Both the position numbers and the translations under genes were made by a program. Positions 16,855 through 24,225 of a DNA stretch of 64,000 bases are shown piece by piece. Source of the stretch: an uncultured Alphaproteobacteria bacterium (lineage in GTDB: Bacteria > Pseudomonadota > Alphaproteobacteria > HIMB59); NCBI GenBank assembly GCA_902528805.1, contig CABZUC010000002.1:1-64000 (forward strand), in the 5' to 3' direction. Positions within the stretch are counted from its first letter, which is position 1; every line of letters begins with the position of its first letter. Under the pieces are notes generated by a model, which was not told the DNA's origin, ran no database searches, and was given only the letters and a program-made list of their open reading frames with translations.

Positions 16855-17510
16855 GATTTTAGTCCTTTCTGGGAATAATTGAGATTGGCCATAATGGGAT
16901 CAGGTATTTTTTTGCAGTGCTTGTGCGCTCTGTCCATGGCCTCTTCTATTTGTGGCATGGCCCACTGAATTGTTGGTAAGTCTATAAATGTTCTTAAGGC
17001 AACTGACTCCTCTACGGGAACATCGGTGACTGTTAAACGCGAGCGTTTATGAAAAGTATAATATTCTTTGATGGTTTCATGACCATAGGACCCCATCCCT
17101 ATTAAAATCATGTGTCCGTTTTTGTAGGGGTATATTTCCATAACCATCCCCGTCGTGGTATGGCCGTTTTCCTGGAGCTCAATTTCTTGATCGATTAATT
17201 TTGTGAGATCAGGGTGAGTTGAAAGTGTAAATAATTCAAAAAATTGGAGGACACGGTCACAATTATTTTTAGTCATCACAAAGATAATATTTTCTGAGTC
17301 CTCGATATCTCCACTGCGTTCGATTGCGATCATTTCCTCTTCCAGCAATTGAATATTCCAGCCATGAAATTTTTCCAAGGTCATCGCTGAAGTTGTGGAA
17401 ATAAAAAAAGAAGAGGTAAATATTAATATTAAATATTTTCCTCTTTGTACTACGGCGTATTTGGAGGATGAAACAAGCCGTAGCACAGAAAGGAACCATG
17501 AAAAAACCAC
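16851..17510 (-). CDS. exported protein of unknown function next to the channel gene
   Basis: No family is recognised. The frame is open from 17618, but the GTG at 17510 is chosen because GGAGAGGAAG lies seven bases before it, an excellent ribosome-binding site. That gives 220 residues. A hydrophobic stretch (KYLILIFTSSFFISTTSA) before MTLEKFHGWN acts like a late signal peptide. The mature part is beta-rich with cysteines in KNNCDR and HKHCKK. It follows the pentameric channel gene by about 160 bases and overlaps the 75-residue exported protein by four bases. A periplasmic accessory role is only inference. Confidence 0.55.
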   Translation of the reverse strand: MVFSWFLSVLRLVSSSKYAVVQRGKYLILIFTSSFFISTTSAMTLEKFHGWNIQLLEEEMIAIERSGDIEDSENIIFVMTKNNCDRVLQFFELFTLSTHPDLTKLIDQEIELQENGHTTTGMVMEIYPYKNGHMILIGMGSYGHETIKEYYTFHKRSRLTVTDVPVEESVALRTFIDLPTIQWAMPQIEEAMDRAHKHCKKIPDPIMANLNYSQKGLKS

Positions 17511-17673
17511 CTCAATACTTCCTCTCCATTTTTTGTGTTTGTCATATAAACCCTTGGTAGGAAATGACTTAGAGAAGGAGTAACTAGAAAATAGAAAAGA
17601 AGAGAGAGGTCTTTGCACTGAAGACCAAAGTATTGAATTTTAGAGATAAAGATTGGGAAGAAATTAATTAATT

Positions 17674-19059
17674 TTAGACAGAAATACTTGTCCCAGGCAT
17701 GTTCCAATTATTTGTTATCCCCCACCATAAAAGAGCCATGAGAAGATGATAGGTTATTGGAACAAACCATCGAAGTTTCCTATCAATTGTATTGTAGAGA
17801 CCAGTTTGCTGATCTCGATGATAATCCCAATAACTCCATATGGTAATCATGGTAGATAAGCCAGCGAACAGGTATGAGAGCAAAATCCAAGCATCTAAAA
17901 CAGTGATATAGTTTAATTTTGGAACATCGTCACCAAACACAAAGTTATAGGCAACAAGTGTTAACAAGCTTCCCATTGAAACTGCTAGCTTTGACTCGAG
18001 TTCTCTTGCTCGAATGTAAAAGACACTAAAGGATAAATAGACCAGAAAGATTACTGGGAGAATAATCTTCAAGACGTAGTAAAAAGATTTACGGTTGAGA
18101 TCAAAACTGTAATCCAGTGTCTGGAGTACTCCTTGCCCGTAAAGTTGAGTATCGCAACAGTTAAGACGATGTTCATTAATTTTCCATTCATACAAAATAT
18201 CATTGCCTTGGCTGATAGTAATCTCTGGGTTGTAACGTGGGGGGGCGCTTAGATCAATATCCTGAAATATAAAATCTGCAGATGTAGAAATATCATCAAA
18301 AGGGAATTTTCTAAAGTCTGAGGAATTAGTTACCTGATAATTAATTTGCTGCTTTAGGATAAAATTAAATGGAACAGATTGATCATTTGTAATCAGTAAA
18401 CTTTTAAAGGTTACATCGTTTATAAAAGATCCTACTTGTGTCGTTTCAAATGTGGGATACCAAATTTTTTGTAAAATGTTTTCAAGTTCGGCTGACTTTC
18501 TATAAATACATTTAATGGGTGATTTATCTAAATCTGTTAAATTAAAGAAATTATGTATTAAGTCTTCATTTTGCCATTGCAAATAAACTTCTAAATTTAG
18601 ATTGGACTTGCTGCTTTGCTGGGTAACCTCAAAATCATTTAAGATTATATTTGCTTCAACTATGGGGTGGCCTAAGTAAGGAATGCGTTTCAGGTCGATT
18701 ATCTCTTCCTCACCGTCTTGGTGTTGAACGGTTAATGTGAGGTCTCTCATTGCTGAAGTCTCTAATAAGTTAGACAAGAAGAGATGAGCATCGCTATCAT
18801 CAGAAGCAACTGGTTTTTGATCAACCGCCAAAATACGGTCTCCGACCTCAAGAGGGGTAATAAAAGCATAGGAACCGAAGCGTTTTTTGTTGATAATTGG
18901 TTGATTTTGCTCAAGAACCACGCCACTGTCGTTATAGGCTAACCGGATATTAGATGTTTCTCTGAAGTCTTTTTTTAAGAGTCGCTCACAAATCTCTGCT
19001 CCCCAACTCACGCTGGAGAAGAAAACCCAGACACCTACAAAAATCCCCCTTAGTAACAA
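17674..19059 (-). CDS. pentameric ligand-gated ion channel homologue with N-terminal PDZ-like domain
   Basis: A 461-residue protein. Residues 1-20 are a signal peptide. Residues about 37-128 look like a PDZ-type module (PLEVGDRILAVDQKPV, then LTLTVQHQDGEEEIIDLKR). Residues about 132-325 match the extracellular beta-sandwich of prokaryotic pentameric ligand-gated channels, with IWYPTFETTQ (loop A W-x-P) and FRKFPFDD (the pro-loop equivalent of the Cys-loop). Four helices follow: M1 about 326-348 with its proline, M2 about 355-376 (ESKLAVSMGSLLTLVAYNF), M3 about 384-408 after DDVPKLNYITVLDA, and M4 about 430-450. It would form a pentameric ion pore. It begins one base after a putative regulator. 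Ligand and ion are unknown. Confidence 0.85.
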   Translation of the reverse strand: MLLRGIFVGVWVFFSSVSWGAEICERLLKKDFRETSNIRLAYNDSGVVLEQNQPIINKKRFGSYAFITPLEVGDRILAVDQKPVASDDSDAHLFLSNLLETSAMRDLTLTVQHQDGEEEIIDLKRIPYLGHPIVEANIILNDFEVTQQSSKSNLNLEVYLQWQNEDLIHNFFNLTDLDKSPIKCIYRKSAELENILQKIWYPTFETTQVGSFINDVTFKSLLITNDQSVPFNFILKQQINYQVTNSSDFRKFPFDDISTSADFIFQDIDLSAPPRYNPEITISQGNDILYEWKINEHRLNCCDTQLYGQGVLQTLDYSFDLNRKSFYYVLKIILPVIFLVYLSFSVFYIRARELESKLAVSMGSLLTLVAYNFVFGDDVPKLNYITVLDAWILLSYLFAGLSTMITIWSYWDYHRDQQTGLYNTIDRKLRWFVPITYHLLMALLWWGITNNWNMPGTSISV

Positions 19060-19060
19060 G

Positions 19061-19525
19061 CTAAAGTGATTTTAGCACACTCTTAATTTTACTCAACTGA
19101 TCATCCAATTTTTGGATGTCTTGATAGATTTTCTCTTTTTCATGAGGAACTATTTTTGCTCCTCCAGAGCTCTTCTCATCCATCGACTCACGCACCGCGT
19201 CCATTAAATCTCCCAGCCTTCCCCCGATCGCCAATATCTCTGATTGCACCTCGCTTTCACTTGCAGGTTTTTCAGGTTGCGCTGTTGCCAGGTAATCTTT
19301 CAGAAAATTACTAAAAGGAGTTTTTTGATAAATTTTTTGCATGGCATGCTCTAAAAGAATGACAGTTCTAAATTGGATGTTCCTTTCATGATCATCAGGA
19401 TCGGCACACTTGTAGATATATGATTTGGACTTACCGGTAATCTCTTGGATGTCTTGATCGCTGAGATTTTTTAGGACATCTTTAAGGGTGTGTTCGATGG
19501 TGATAATTTCTTTGGTTTTAGACAT
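19061..19525 (-). CDS. putative DNA-binding regulator with C-terminal coiled coil
   Basis: A 154-residue soluble protein. The first 60 residues include LSDQDIQEITGKSKSYIYKCADPDD, a helix-turn-helix-like pattern reminiscent of phage CII-type regulators (G-x-S-x-S-Y-I-Y-K followed by an acidic D-P-D-D). The C-terminal third (EKEKIYQDIQKLDDQLSKIKSVLKSL) has heptad character and could oligomerise. The gene starts at 19525, divergent from another small HTH gene at 19630, and ends one base before the channel gene. It could control the island from the shared 104-base intergenic region. The family match is weak, so regulation is inference. Confidence 0.55.
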   Translation of the reverse strand: MSKTKEIITIEHTLKDVLKNLSDQDIQEITGKSKSYIYKCADPDDHERNIQFRTVILLEHAMQKIYQKTPFSNFLKDYLATAQPEKPASESEVQSEILAIGGRLGDLMDAVRESMDEKSSGGAKIVPHEKEKIYQDIQKLDDQLSKIKSVLKSL

Positions 19526-19557
19526 ACCCCACTATAGCAATTTATGATAAGGGGGTA
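19525..19557. promoter_or_regulatory. inverted repeat in the divergent regulator region, possible operator
   Basis: TACCCC at 19525-19530, touching the start codon of the minus-strand regulator, is mirrored by GGGGTA at 19552-19557, separated by 21 bases of AT-rich sequence. Two helix-turn-helix genes diverge from here (19525 minus, 19630 plus), so a palindromic operator would be expected. The half-sites are short and the spacing wide, so this is only a candidate. Confidence 0.25.
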
Positions 19558-19629
19558 ATCAATAATCTATGTCCAAAAGTAAAAAAGCTTTAGACTATTT
19601 TAAAAAATGTTTTTTCTCATTATAGGTGT

Positions 19630-19944
19630 ATGAAGTCTAATTATATTACCCCTACTTTAACTGGAGGATCCTCCTCCGATAAAAAATTTGAACCCCAATC
19701 CCTAAGCAATATCGAAGAGTATTTGCGCTGCCTTGCTCATATCAGGGTTGAGAATAATATTTCAGTTGAGGATGTAATGCAGCATTTGAATTACTCTCGT
19801 AGCACCCTTGATGCTCTTGAAAATGGTGATTTGGAATTTATCCAGTATCCTCTGAACTACTTCTTTACCAGGCAGTATGCCTCTTATTTAAATGTGCCCT
19901 TTCCTCAGCAATTCCTAATGAGCCATTTCAAGCCAGGAGATTAG
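19630..19944 (+). CDS. RodZ-like helix-turn-helix protein (HTH_25 type, no membrane segment)
   Basis: A 104-residue protein whose residues about 28-95 follow the HTH_25 pattern found at the N-terminus of RodZ and related regulators: YLRCLAHIRVENNISVEDVMQHL, then STLDALENGDLEFI, then the YASYLNVP tail. RodZ itself continues into a transmembrane and periplasmic part; here the protein ends after the HTH. It may be a stand-alone DNA-binding or protein-binding adaptor. It opens the plus-strand half of the island, with two exported proteins directly downstream (five bases to the next start). Confidence 0.6.
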   Translation: MKSNYITPTLTGGSSSDKKFEPQSLSNIEEYLRCLAHIRVENNISVEDVMQHLNYSRSTLDALENGDLEFIQYPLNYFFTRQYASYLNVPFPQQFLMSHFKPGD

Positions 19945-19949
19945 AAGTA

Positions 19950-20477
19950 ATGAGGGTTCTATTATTATTATTTATCAGTACTTTTTTAACTAATTGTACG
20001 TTGAAGGCTGAGAGTAACTCCATTCACCATGAGTTTGATAACTGGATACATATGGAGGCCAAGGAAGACAACCTCGATTTGGTCTTTAGCTTAGAGAACA
20101 GTGAACGAATGATTATTTTTATCGTCGATCCCAACTTAAGTTGTGATGCTCGGTTAGTTTACACTAATCGTGAATTTGAGCCCCAGGATTTTGACATCAT
20201 GAGTGGTGAGACTTTCGATTGGAATCTCTCAGGGCAGACATACGACGGCAAAGATGCCAGTCGATTAAATGCAGACGGATATGTTCGGTGGGAGCTGATG
20301 AGTTTTTACAAACATCACTTCTCCAAGCTTGAAGATTTGTTATCTAAAAGAGGGCAGATTTCATTTTCAATCAACGACCCTCTCAATCGATTTGAAAAAC
20401 AAGAAATACAAATGAAAGCAAATGGGCTTAGTTCTGCTCTTGTCAGTGCCCTTGATACTTGCCAGGGGTGGACATGA
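19950..20477 (+). CDS. exported protein of unknown function
   Basis: A 175-residue protein. The N-terminal 20 residues (MRVLLLLFISTFLTNCTLKA) are a signal peptide. A cysteine at the end (TNC) resembles a lipobox, but asparagine before the cysteine is not usual, so lipidation is doubtful. The mature chain is mostly beta strand with one late helix (GLSSALVSALDTC), and two further cysteines (SCDARLV and DTCQGW) could form a disulfide. No family is recognised. It overlaps the next exported protein by four bases. Confidence 0.6.
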   Translation: MRVLLLLFISTFLTNCTLKAESNSIHHEFDNWIHMEAKEDNLDLVFSLENSERMIIFIVDPNLSCDARLVYTNREFEPQDFDIMSGETFDWNLSGQTYDGKDASRLNADGYVRWELMSFYKHHFSKLEDLLSKRGQISFSINDPLNRFEKQEIQMKANGLSSALVSALDTCQGWT

Positions 20478-20923
20478 TAAAAAAATTATTATGTTTATTC
20501 TTATTCATGAGTTGGTCCTTACCTATAAAGGCAGAAAATAAGCCTGCAGCAATTTTTGTGCTTGGTAGTTTAGATAATGACTTGAAGCAATTATTTAAAG
20601 AAACGATTGATGACCAGATACACAGTTATGCTCAAACAATCAGTGTAGGATCACAATCAAATATTTATGTCTTTCCCTATCGCAGTCAAGATCAGTGGCA
20701 AGTGGTAAGTCTACATGTAGAGGGCAATGAAAAGCATATAGACCTTCTTGGTCTTACTTTTGAGGGTCCCCCACTTCGTTCTTTAGATGAAATCCGCCAG
20801 CTGGTAGGTCTAGATGGCTCCCTTAAATATATCGGTTGGAGTAGCTATGATGAGCTCCCTCCAGAAAAGGTTTTTATTGCTTCCAAAATTATCGCTCAAG
20901 ATTATCTATACTTGTATTTTTAA
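20474..20923 (+). CDS. exported protein of unknown function
   Basis: The frame is open from 20459, but the ATG at 20474 is taken as start because it overlaps the upstream TGA (ATGA) and directly precedes a textbook signal peptide (MIKKLLCLFLFMSWSLPIKA, cleavage before ENK). This gives 149 residues. The mature part has alternating short strands and helices without a recognisable motif. Coupling to the gene at 19950 suggests the two products act together in the envelope. The 130 bases after it hold no convincing gene. Confidence 0.6.
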   Translation: MIKKLLCLFLFMSWSLPIKAENKPAAIFVLGSLDNDLKQLFKETIDDQIHSYAQTISVGSQSNIYVFPYRSQDQWQVVSLHVEGNEKHIDLLGLTFEGPPLRSLDEIRQLVGLDGSLKYIGWSSYDELPPEKVFIASKIIAQDYLYLYF

Positions 20924-21055
20924 CAAATCCTCAGTGAGCGTTTTGCTCTTTGTTTGCTTGATGTCTTTTCAAAGTGGTTTTGTCCCTTTAGTGGTCACAG
21001 TGGGTGTCTTATTGTATAAGTGTGTGATCTTATTTTTTTACTTAACCTACAGTTA

Positions 21056-21268
21056 TCAAAAATCATCAACTCCATCGATAGCTGAAACCACCATTAATGA
21101 CTCAATATAGCGCTTTTTACTACAATCGTAGCAAATCGTAATCATATCATCGTTGATTTTATTGATATATTTCTTTGAGACCTCTTTGTAATCGCCACAT
21201 TCAGTACACTTACTATAAGGGATTTCACTATTTTGAATTAAGTCCTCTTTCCCGTTCCACCATCCCAT
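21056..21268 (-). CDS. small zinc-ribbon-like protein
   Basis: A 70-residue protein with CTEC and CYDC knuckles about 25 residues apart (SKCTECGDYKEV and TICYDCSKKRYIE), the arrangement of a zinc ribbon. The rest is polar. It stands alone between the island and the dadA-like cluster, with a palindromic stretch just upstream of its start. The family is unknown. The two cysteine pairs and the absence of a competing convincing frame support it as a real gene. Confidence 0.5.
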   Translation of the reverse strand: MGWWNGKEDLIQNSEIPYSKCTECGDYKEVSKKYINKINDDMITICYDCSKKRYIESLMVVSAIDGVDDF

Positions 21269-21273
21269 AAGTT

Positions 21274-21294
21274 ATCAATATCATGATTATTGAT
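21274..21294. repeat. short dyad upstream of the zinc-ribbon gene
   Basis: ATCAATA (21274-21280) and TATTGAT (21288-21294) form a perfect seven-base inverted repeat around TCATGAT, six bases upstream of the minus-strand start at 21268. There is no T-run, so it is more like an operator or a leader hairpin than a terminator. No binding protein is known. Confidence 0.3.
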
Positions 21295-21341
21295 CAGGCT
21301 TTGATCGAAGTTATGCATTAATTAAAAAAGTTGTTAGTAAT

Positions 21342-21911
21342 TTATTTAGTCAATTGATTGATTAAAATATTGAGGTCACTGGTGAAGGTTTTCTGATCAA
21401 TAGAAGTGTCAAGATACATCGTGCAATAATGATTAACGAAGTGATCTTCGAGAAATTCCATTACATTTTCTTCGCCATTCCAAGATTGGCTAAAATCTTC
21501 AGATGCTTGAAAGAAAGAGCTTAGTGAATCCTCGGAGCAATCACTCCAAAAAGCAGGACAGAAGTTAGTTCCGTCTCCTTTAAATAGGTTGATGTATGCA
21601 TCCAACACTAGGATTTCAAAATTAGGGTAATTAACTTTTTTGTATTGACTGATATCAACACCACTTAAGTCAGTTAAAAACTGTTTTGATGGGGGGTCAT
21701 AATACAAGTCATAATTTAAACCTTTAGCTCCTTCAAAATTTTCATTGAAGAAGAGTATAATTTGATCTCGTGTCTCAATCTCTTCAATCGGGTCCAAAGC
21801 CCAGTAAACTTCTTCTAGGTAGCCAACACAGTAATCTTGATCCAAGGAATTAGAAAATAATTTTGAGGAAATTAAAATAATAAATATGAAAATGAAGAGT
21901 TTTAGATACAC
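21342..21911 (-). CDS. exported protein of unknown function
   Basis: A 189-residue protein with a signal peptide (MYLKLFIFIFIILISSKLFS) and an acidic, aromatic-rich mature chain. Five cysteines (DYCVGY, NFCPAFWSDCSED, HYCTM) suggest disulfides in the periplasm. No family is recognised. The start codon shares its first base with the dadA-like stop, so the two genes are coupled, although no functional link is visible. Confidence 0.6.
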   Translation of the reverse strand: MYLKLFIFIFIILISSKLFSNSLDQDYCVGYLEEVYWALDPIEEIETRDQIILFFNENFEGAKGLNYDLYYDPPSKQFLTDLSGVDISQYKKVNYPNFEILVLDAYINLFKGDGTNFCPAFWSDCSEDSLSSFFQASEDFSQSWNGEENVMEFLEDHFVNHYCTMYLDTSIDQKTFTSDLNILINQLTK

Positions 21912-23134
21912 TATAAAAACTTATCAATTGAAAAAGCTGGATTGTTTGATGTCTCACCGTTTACTAGCCCAGAGATTACTTTTCCAGTAATAGGACCTAA
22001 AGTCCAACCTAGGTGATTGTGTCCAAAGCCGTAGAAAAGATTTTCAAGTTTTGGGGACTTGCTAATAATTGGCAAACAGTCTGGAAGGGTTGGCCTATAG
22101 CCCAACCATGAATTTTGATAATCTTGAAGTTTTGGAATGAGTTGTTTAGCGTAATGATTTATATATTTTAGCCTAGATTCATTGATCTTTTTCTTAGTAC
22201 CCGCTAGTTCTACTGTTCCCGCAGCTCTAATTCCATGTTCAAGGGGAGTCAAGTACATGCCGGATTCTATCAAACAAGTTGGACGAGTTAAATAATCTTG
22301 CATTCCAAGAAATTCTAAGTGGTACCCCCTTTCTGTTTCAAGAGGTATCCTTGTATTTTCTAGTTGATTGACTAAATCATTTGAAAAGGCACCACTGCAA
22401 ATAACCAAGCAATCAAAATTTCGATTGTTCATCTTAAATTTTCCGTGACTGGGATTTACTGAGAAAACCCTCTCCTTTAAAAATTGCCCACCTTTTTCAA
22501 GAAACTTCAAAAATAACTTATTTAATATTTTATCTGGATTTAAAGTGTGATGAGCACGAGGGAAGTACCAGCCCCCTTTAATACTTTTGCTTAAATTGGG
22601 CTCGAGGTCCAATATCTCGGCTGGAGAGAGGCTTATTTGTTCAACGTTATTTTTTTTTCTAACTTCTATTTGATCAGGAGTTGGCTTTTCTCTCTCATTC
22701 ATCCAAACATATAAAACTCCTTTATGAGTGACTAGGTCTGTGGCACCGATCTCAGTCAATAAGGTTTTATAAGATGGTAGAGCATCCTTTAAAAGGCTTG
22801 TCATTTGCTCTGCTGTATAGTTCATTGATTTTGAATTACAATTTTTAAGAAATTTAAAAATCCAAGGAAGCATTTTAGGCAAATAGGACCAACTTATTTG
22901 TAGAGGTGAGTCACTATTAAAAATATAGTGCAATAAATTTCTCCAAATATCTGGTTGGTTTAGTGCCGGAACTCCATAGTCTGCAATCACGTTTGCATGC
23001 CCTCTCGAGGTTCCTGAGCCTGGATCGTTTTGATCAAAAATTGTAACGCTATGACCTGAGGACTGTAAATAATAAGACGTACTCAGTCCAACAATTCCTG
23101 CCCCAATTACAGCGATATTTCTAACATTACTCAT
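21911..23134 (-). CDS. D-amino-acid dehydrogenase-like FAD oxidoreductase (DadA family)
   Basis: A 407-residue DAO-superfamily flavoprotein. The dinucleotide fold NIAVIGAGIVGLSTSYYL opens the chain. SGTSRGHANVIADYGVPAL matches the DadA region that contacts FAD. LIESGMYLTPLEHGIRAAGTVELAG and the C-terminal PKLENLFYGFGHNHLGWTLGP are further DadA signatures. Such enzymes oxidise D-amino acids to keto acids, passing electrons to the respiratory chain. No racemase is adjacent, so the physiological substrate is open. It is coupled to the nuclease gene upstream by a one-base overlap. Confidence 0.82.
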   Translation of the reverse strand: MSNVRNIAVIGAGIVGLSTSYYLQSSGHSVTIFDQNDPGSGTSRGHANVIADYGVPALNQPDIWRNLLHYIFNSDSPLQISWSYLPKMLPWIFKFLKNCNSKSMNYTAEQMTSLLKDALPSYKTLLTEIGATDLVTHKGVLYVWMNEREKPTPDQIEVRKKNNVEQISLSPAEILDLEPNLSKSIKGGWYFPRAHHTLNPDKILNKLFLKFLEKGGQFLKERVFSVNPSHGKFKMNNRNFDCLVICSGAFSNDLVNQLENTRIPLETERGYHLEFLGMQDYLTRPTCLIESGMYLTPLEHGIRAAGTVELAGTKKKINESRLKYINHYAKQLIPKLQDYQNSWLGYRPTLPDCLPIISKSPKLENLFYGFGHNHLGWTLGPITGKVISGLVNGETSNNPAFSIDKFL

Positions 23135-23598
23135 TAATTATTGCTTCGATAATCCCATGGATATTGAAATTCCATGGACCACATACCAAGCTTATTGAAT
23201 TTGGCGTGCTTTTCATCTTCTACATATTTGTTCGAATATTTTCTGTATGCAAATGCAAAACCTTCTCTGACTAAGTAGCTGCTCAAAGACTCTCCGTTAA
23301 CAAAGCACTCACCTAATACTCTTCCATAAAAATCTTTTCCTTCATTTGTGCAACTAATTTTATTATTTGTAACTTTTTCAATTAAAAGATCTCTTGATAT
23401 TTTTCCACATGCAACTTTCCCTTCACTTGCAACACATGTTTGGTTTATTTCAGGGGCGTCTATTCCACTAAAGCGTATTTTCACATCACCTAATCTAATT
23501 GTATCTCCATCAATGACGGTGACATGAGAGGCAAAAAGATTATTTGAAAATAGAAATAAGGAAGATAGTGAGCATAAGATGAAAATTTTCAATGACAC
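23134..23598 (-). CDS. secreted thermonuclease-family nuclease
   Basis: A 154-residue staphylococcal-nuclease-fold protein with a signal peptide (about 1-22, ending NLFA before SHVTVIDGDT). VIDGDTIRL and IRFSGIDAPE contain the calcium-binding aspartate and catalytic arginine positions. DFYGRVLGE and LVREGFAFAYRKYS supply the second catalytic arginine and the following helix. It would degrade DNA or RNA outside the cytoplasm, for nucleotide scavenging. It overlaps the DUF4396 gene upstream by ten bases. Confidence 0.85.
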   Translation of the reverse strand: MSLKIFILCSLSSLFLFSNNLFASHVTVIDGDTIRLGDVKIRFSGIDAPEINQTCVASEGKVACGKISRDLLIEKVTNNKISCTNEGKDFYGRVLGECFVNGESLSSYLVREGFAFAYRKYSNKYVEDEKHAKFNKLGMWSMEFQYPWDYRSNN

Positions 23599-24032
23599 GC
23601 AATATTATACTTTTTTAATCTCCAGTAATTATAAGGCCAAGGGGTAATAAATCCTACAAAAAGCATAATTGGAACTACCCACCATGTAAGCATTGCCCCT
23701 CCAGTTAAAATAACGTCAGTGACATTCATAGCAATTTCCATAGAGATCATTGAAATGAAACTCATGCCTAAAGCTGTTTTTAATGCTTGATTAAATTTGA
23801 AGTTCTGTCGAATTAAAACAATCGTCTCAAGAACTATACTTGTAATTAATCCATTAATTATCGCGAGGATCATAATACTCATCACTGGCCAAGGGATTTG
23901 GGTGATTTGAAAATATAAAATAGTTCCAAAATCACCTATAGAGCACCCGATCAAGCACCAAGATGTATTTTTTGCACTTTTTTTCCAGGTATGTTTACAG
24001 TGCCAATGAAATGTGGATATCGCGTGATTCAT
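23589..24032 (-). CDS. DUF4396 membrane protein
   Basis: A 147-residue integral membrane protein with about four hydrophobic segments. KNTSWCLIGCSIGDFGTI is the recognisable DUF4396 signature, and EIAMNVTDVIL plus the histidine-rich N-terminus (FHWHCKH) are further traits. The function of the family is not established; the His and Cys residues hint at metal binding. It heads a three- to four-gene minus-strand run, and the 193-base gap upstream carries the divergent aglE promoter region. Confidence 0.75.
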   Translation of the reverse strand: MNHAISTFHWHCKHTWKKSAKNTSWCLIGCSIGDFGTILYFQITQIPWPVMSIMILAIINGLITSIVLETIVLIRQNFKFNQALKTALGMSFISMISMEIAMNVTDVILTGGAMLTWWVVPIMLFVGFITPWPYNYWRLKKYNIACH

Positions 24033-24225
24033 TATTAATTAGGTATACAATTATTTTATAGGTAAATTAAATAATATTAGATTTTTGCTCTTTTTTAATT
24101 AAAAAACATTGATTTCAGCGGGTTTTTAGATATTCCATATATGCATAGTAAAACGGCTTTTTGCTATTTGAAATCATATTCAGTTTGTTACATTTTAAAT
24201 CAGATTTTCTAGGAGGAGGATTTCT
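24033..24225 (+). promoter_or_regulatory. aglE upstream region with strong ribosome-binding site
   Basis: The 193 bases between DUF4396 and aglE are AT-rich and contain no gene. The sequence AGGAGGAGG lies about seven bases before the aglE ATG and is among the strongest Shine-Dalgarno sites in the window, as expected for a binding protein needed in excess. No convincing LacI-type palindrome for a sugar repressor was found, and the exact promoter was not located. Confidence 0.5.

Noticed and set aside
17450-17707. Minus-strand frame spanning the end of the channel gene
   Set aside because: It overlaps the channel C-terminus and the exported protein's N-terminus out of frame; no motif or ribosome site.
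20814-21110. Plus-strand frame with hydrophobic C-terminal half (possible 58-residue membrane protein from GTG 20934)
   Set aside because: No ribosome-binding site, first half overlaps the exported protein gene, and the end overlaps the better-supported minus-strand zinc-ribbon gene.
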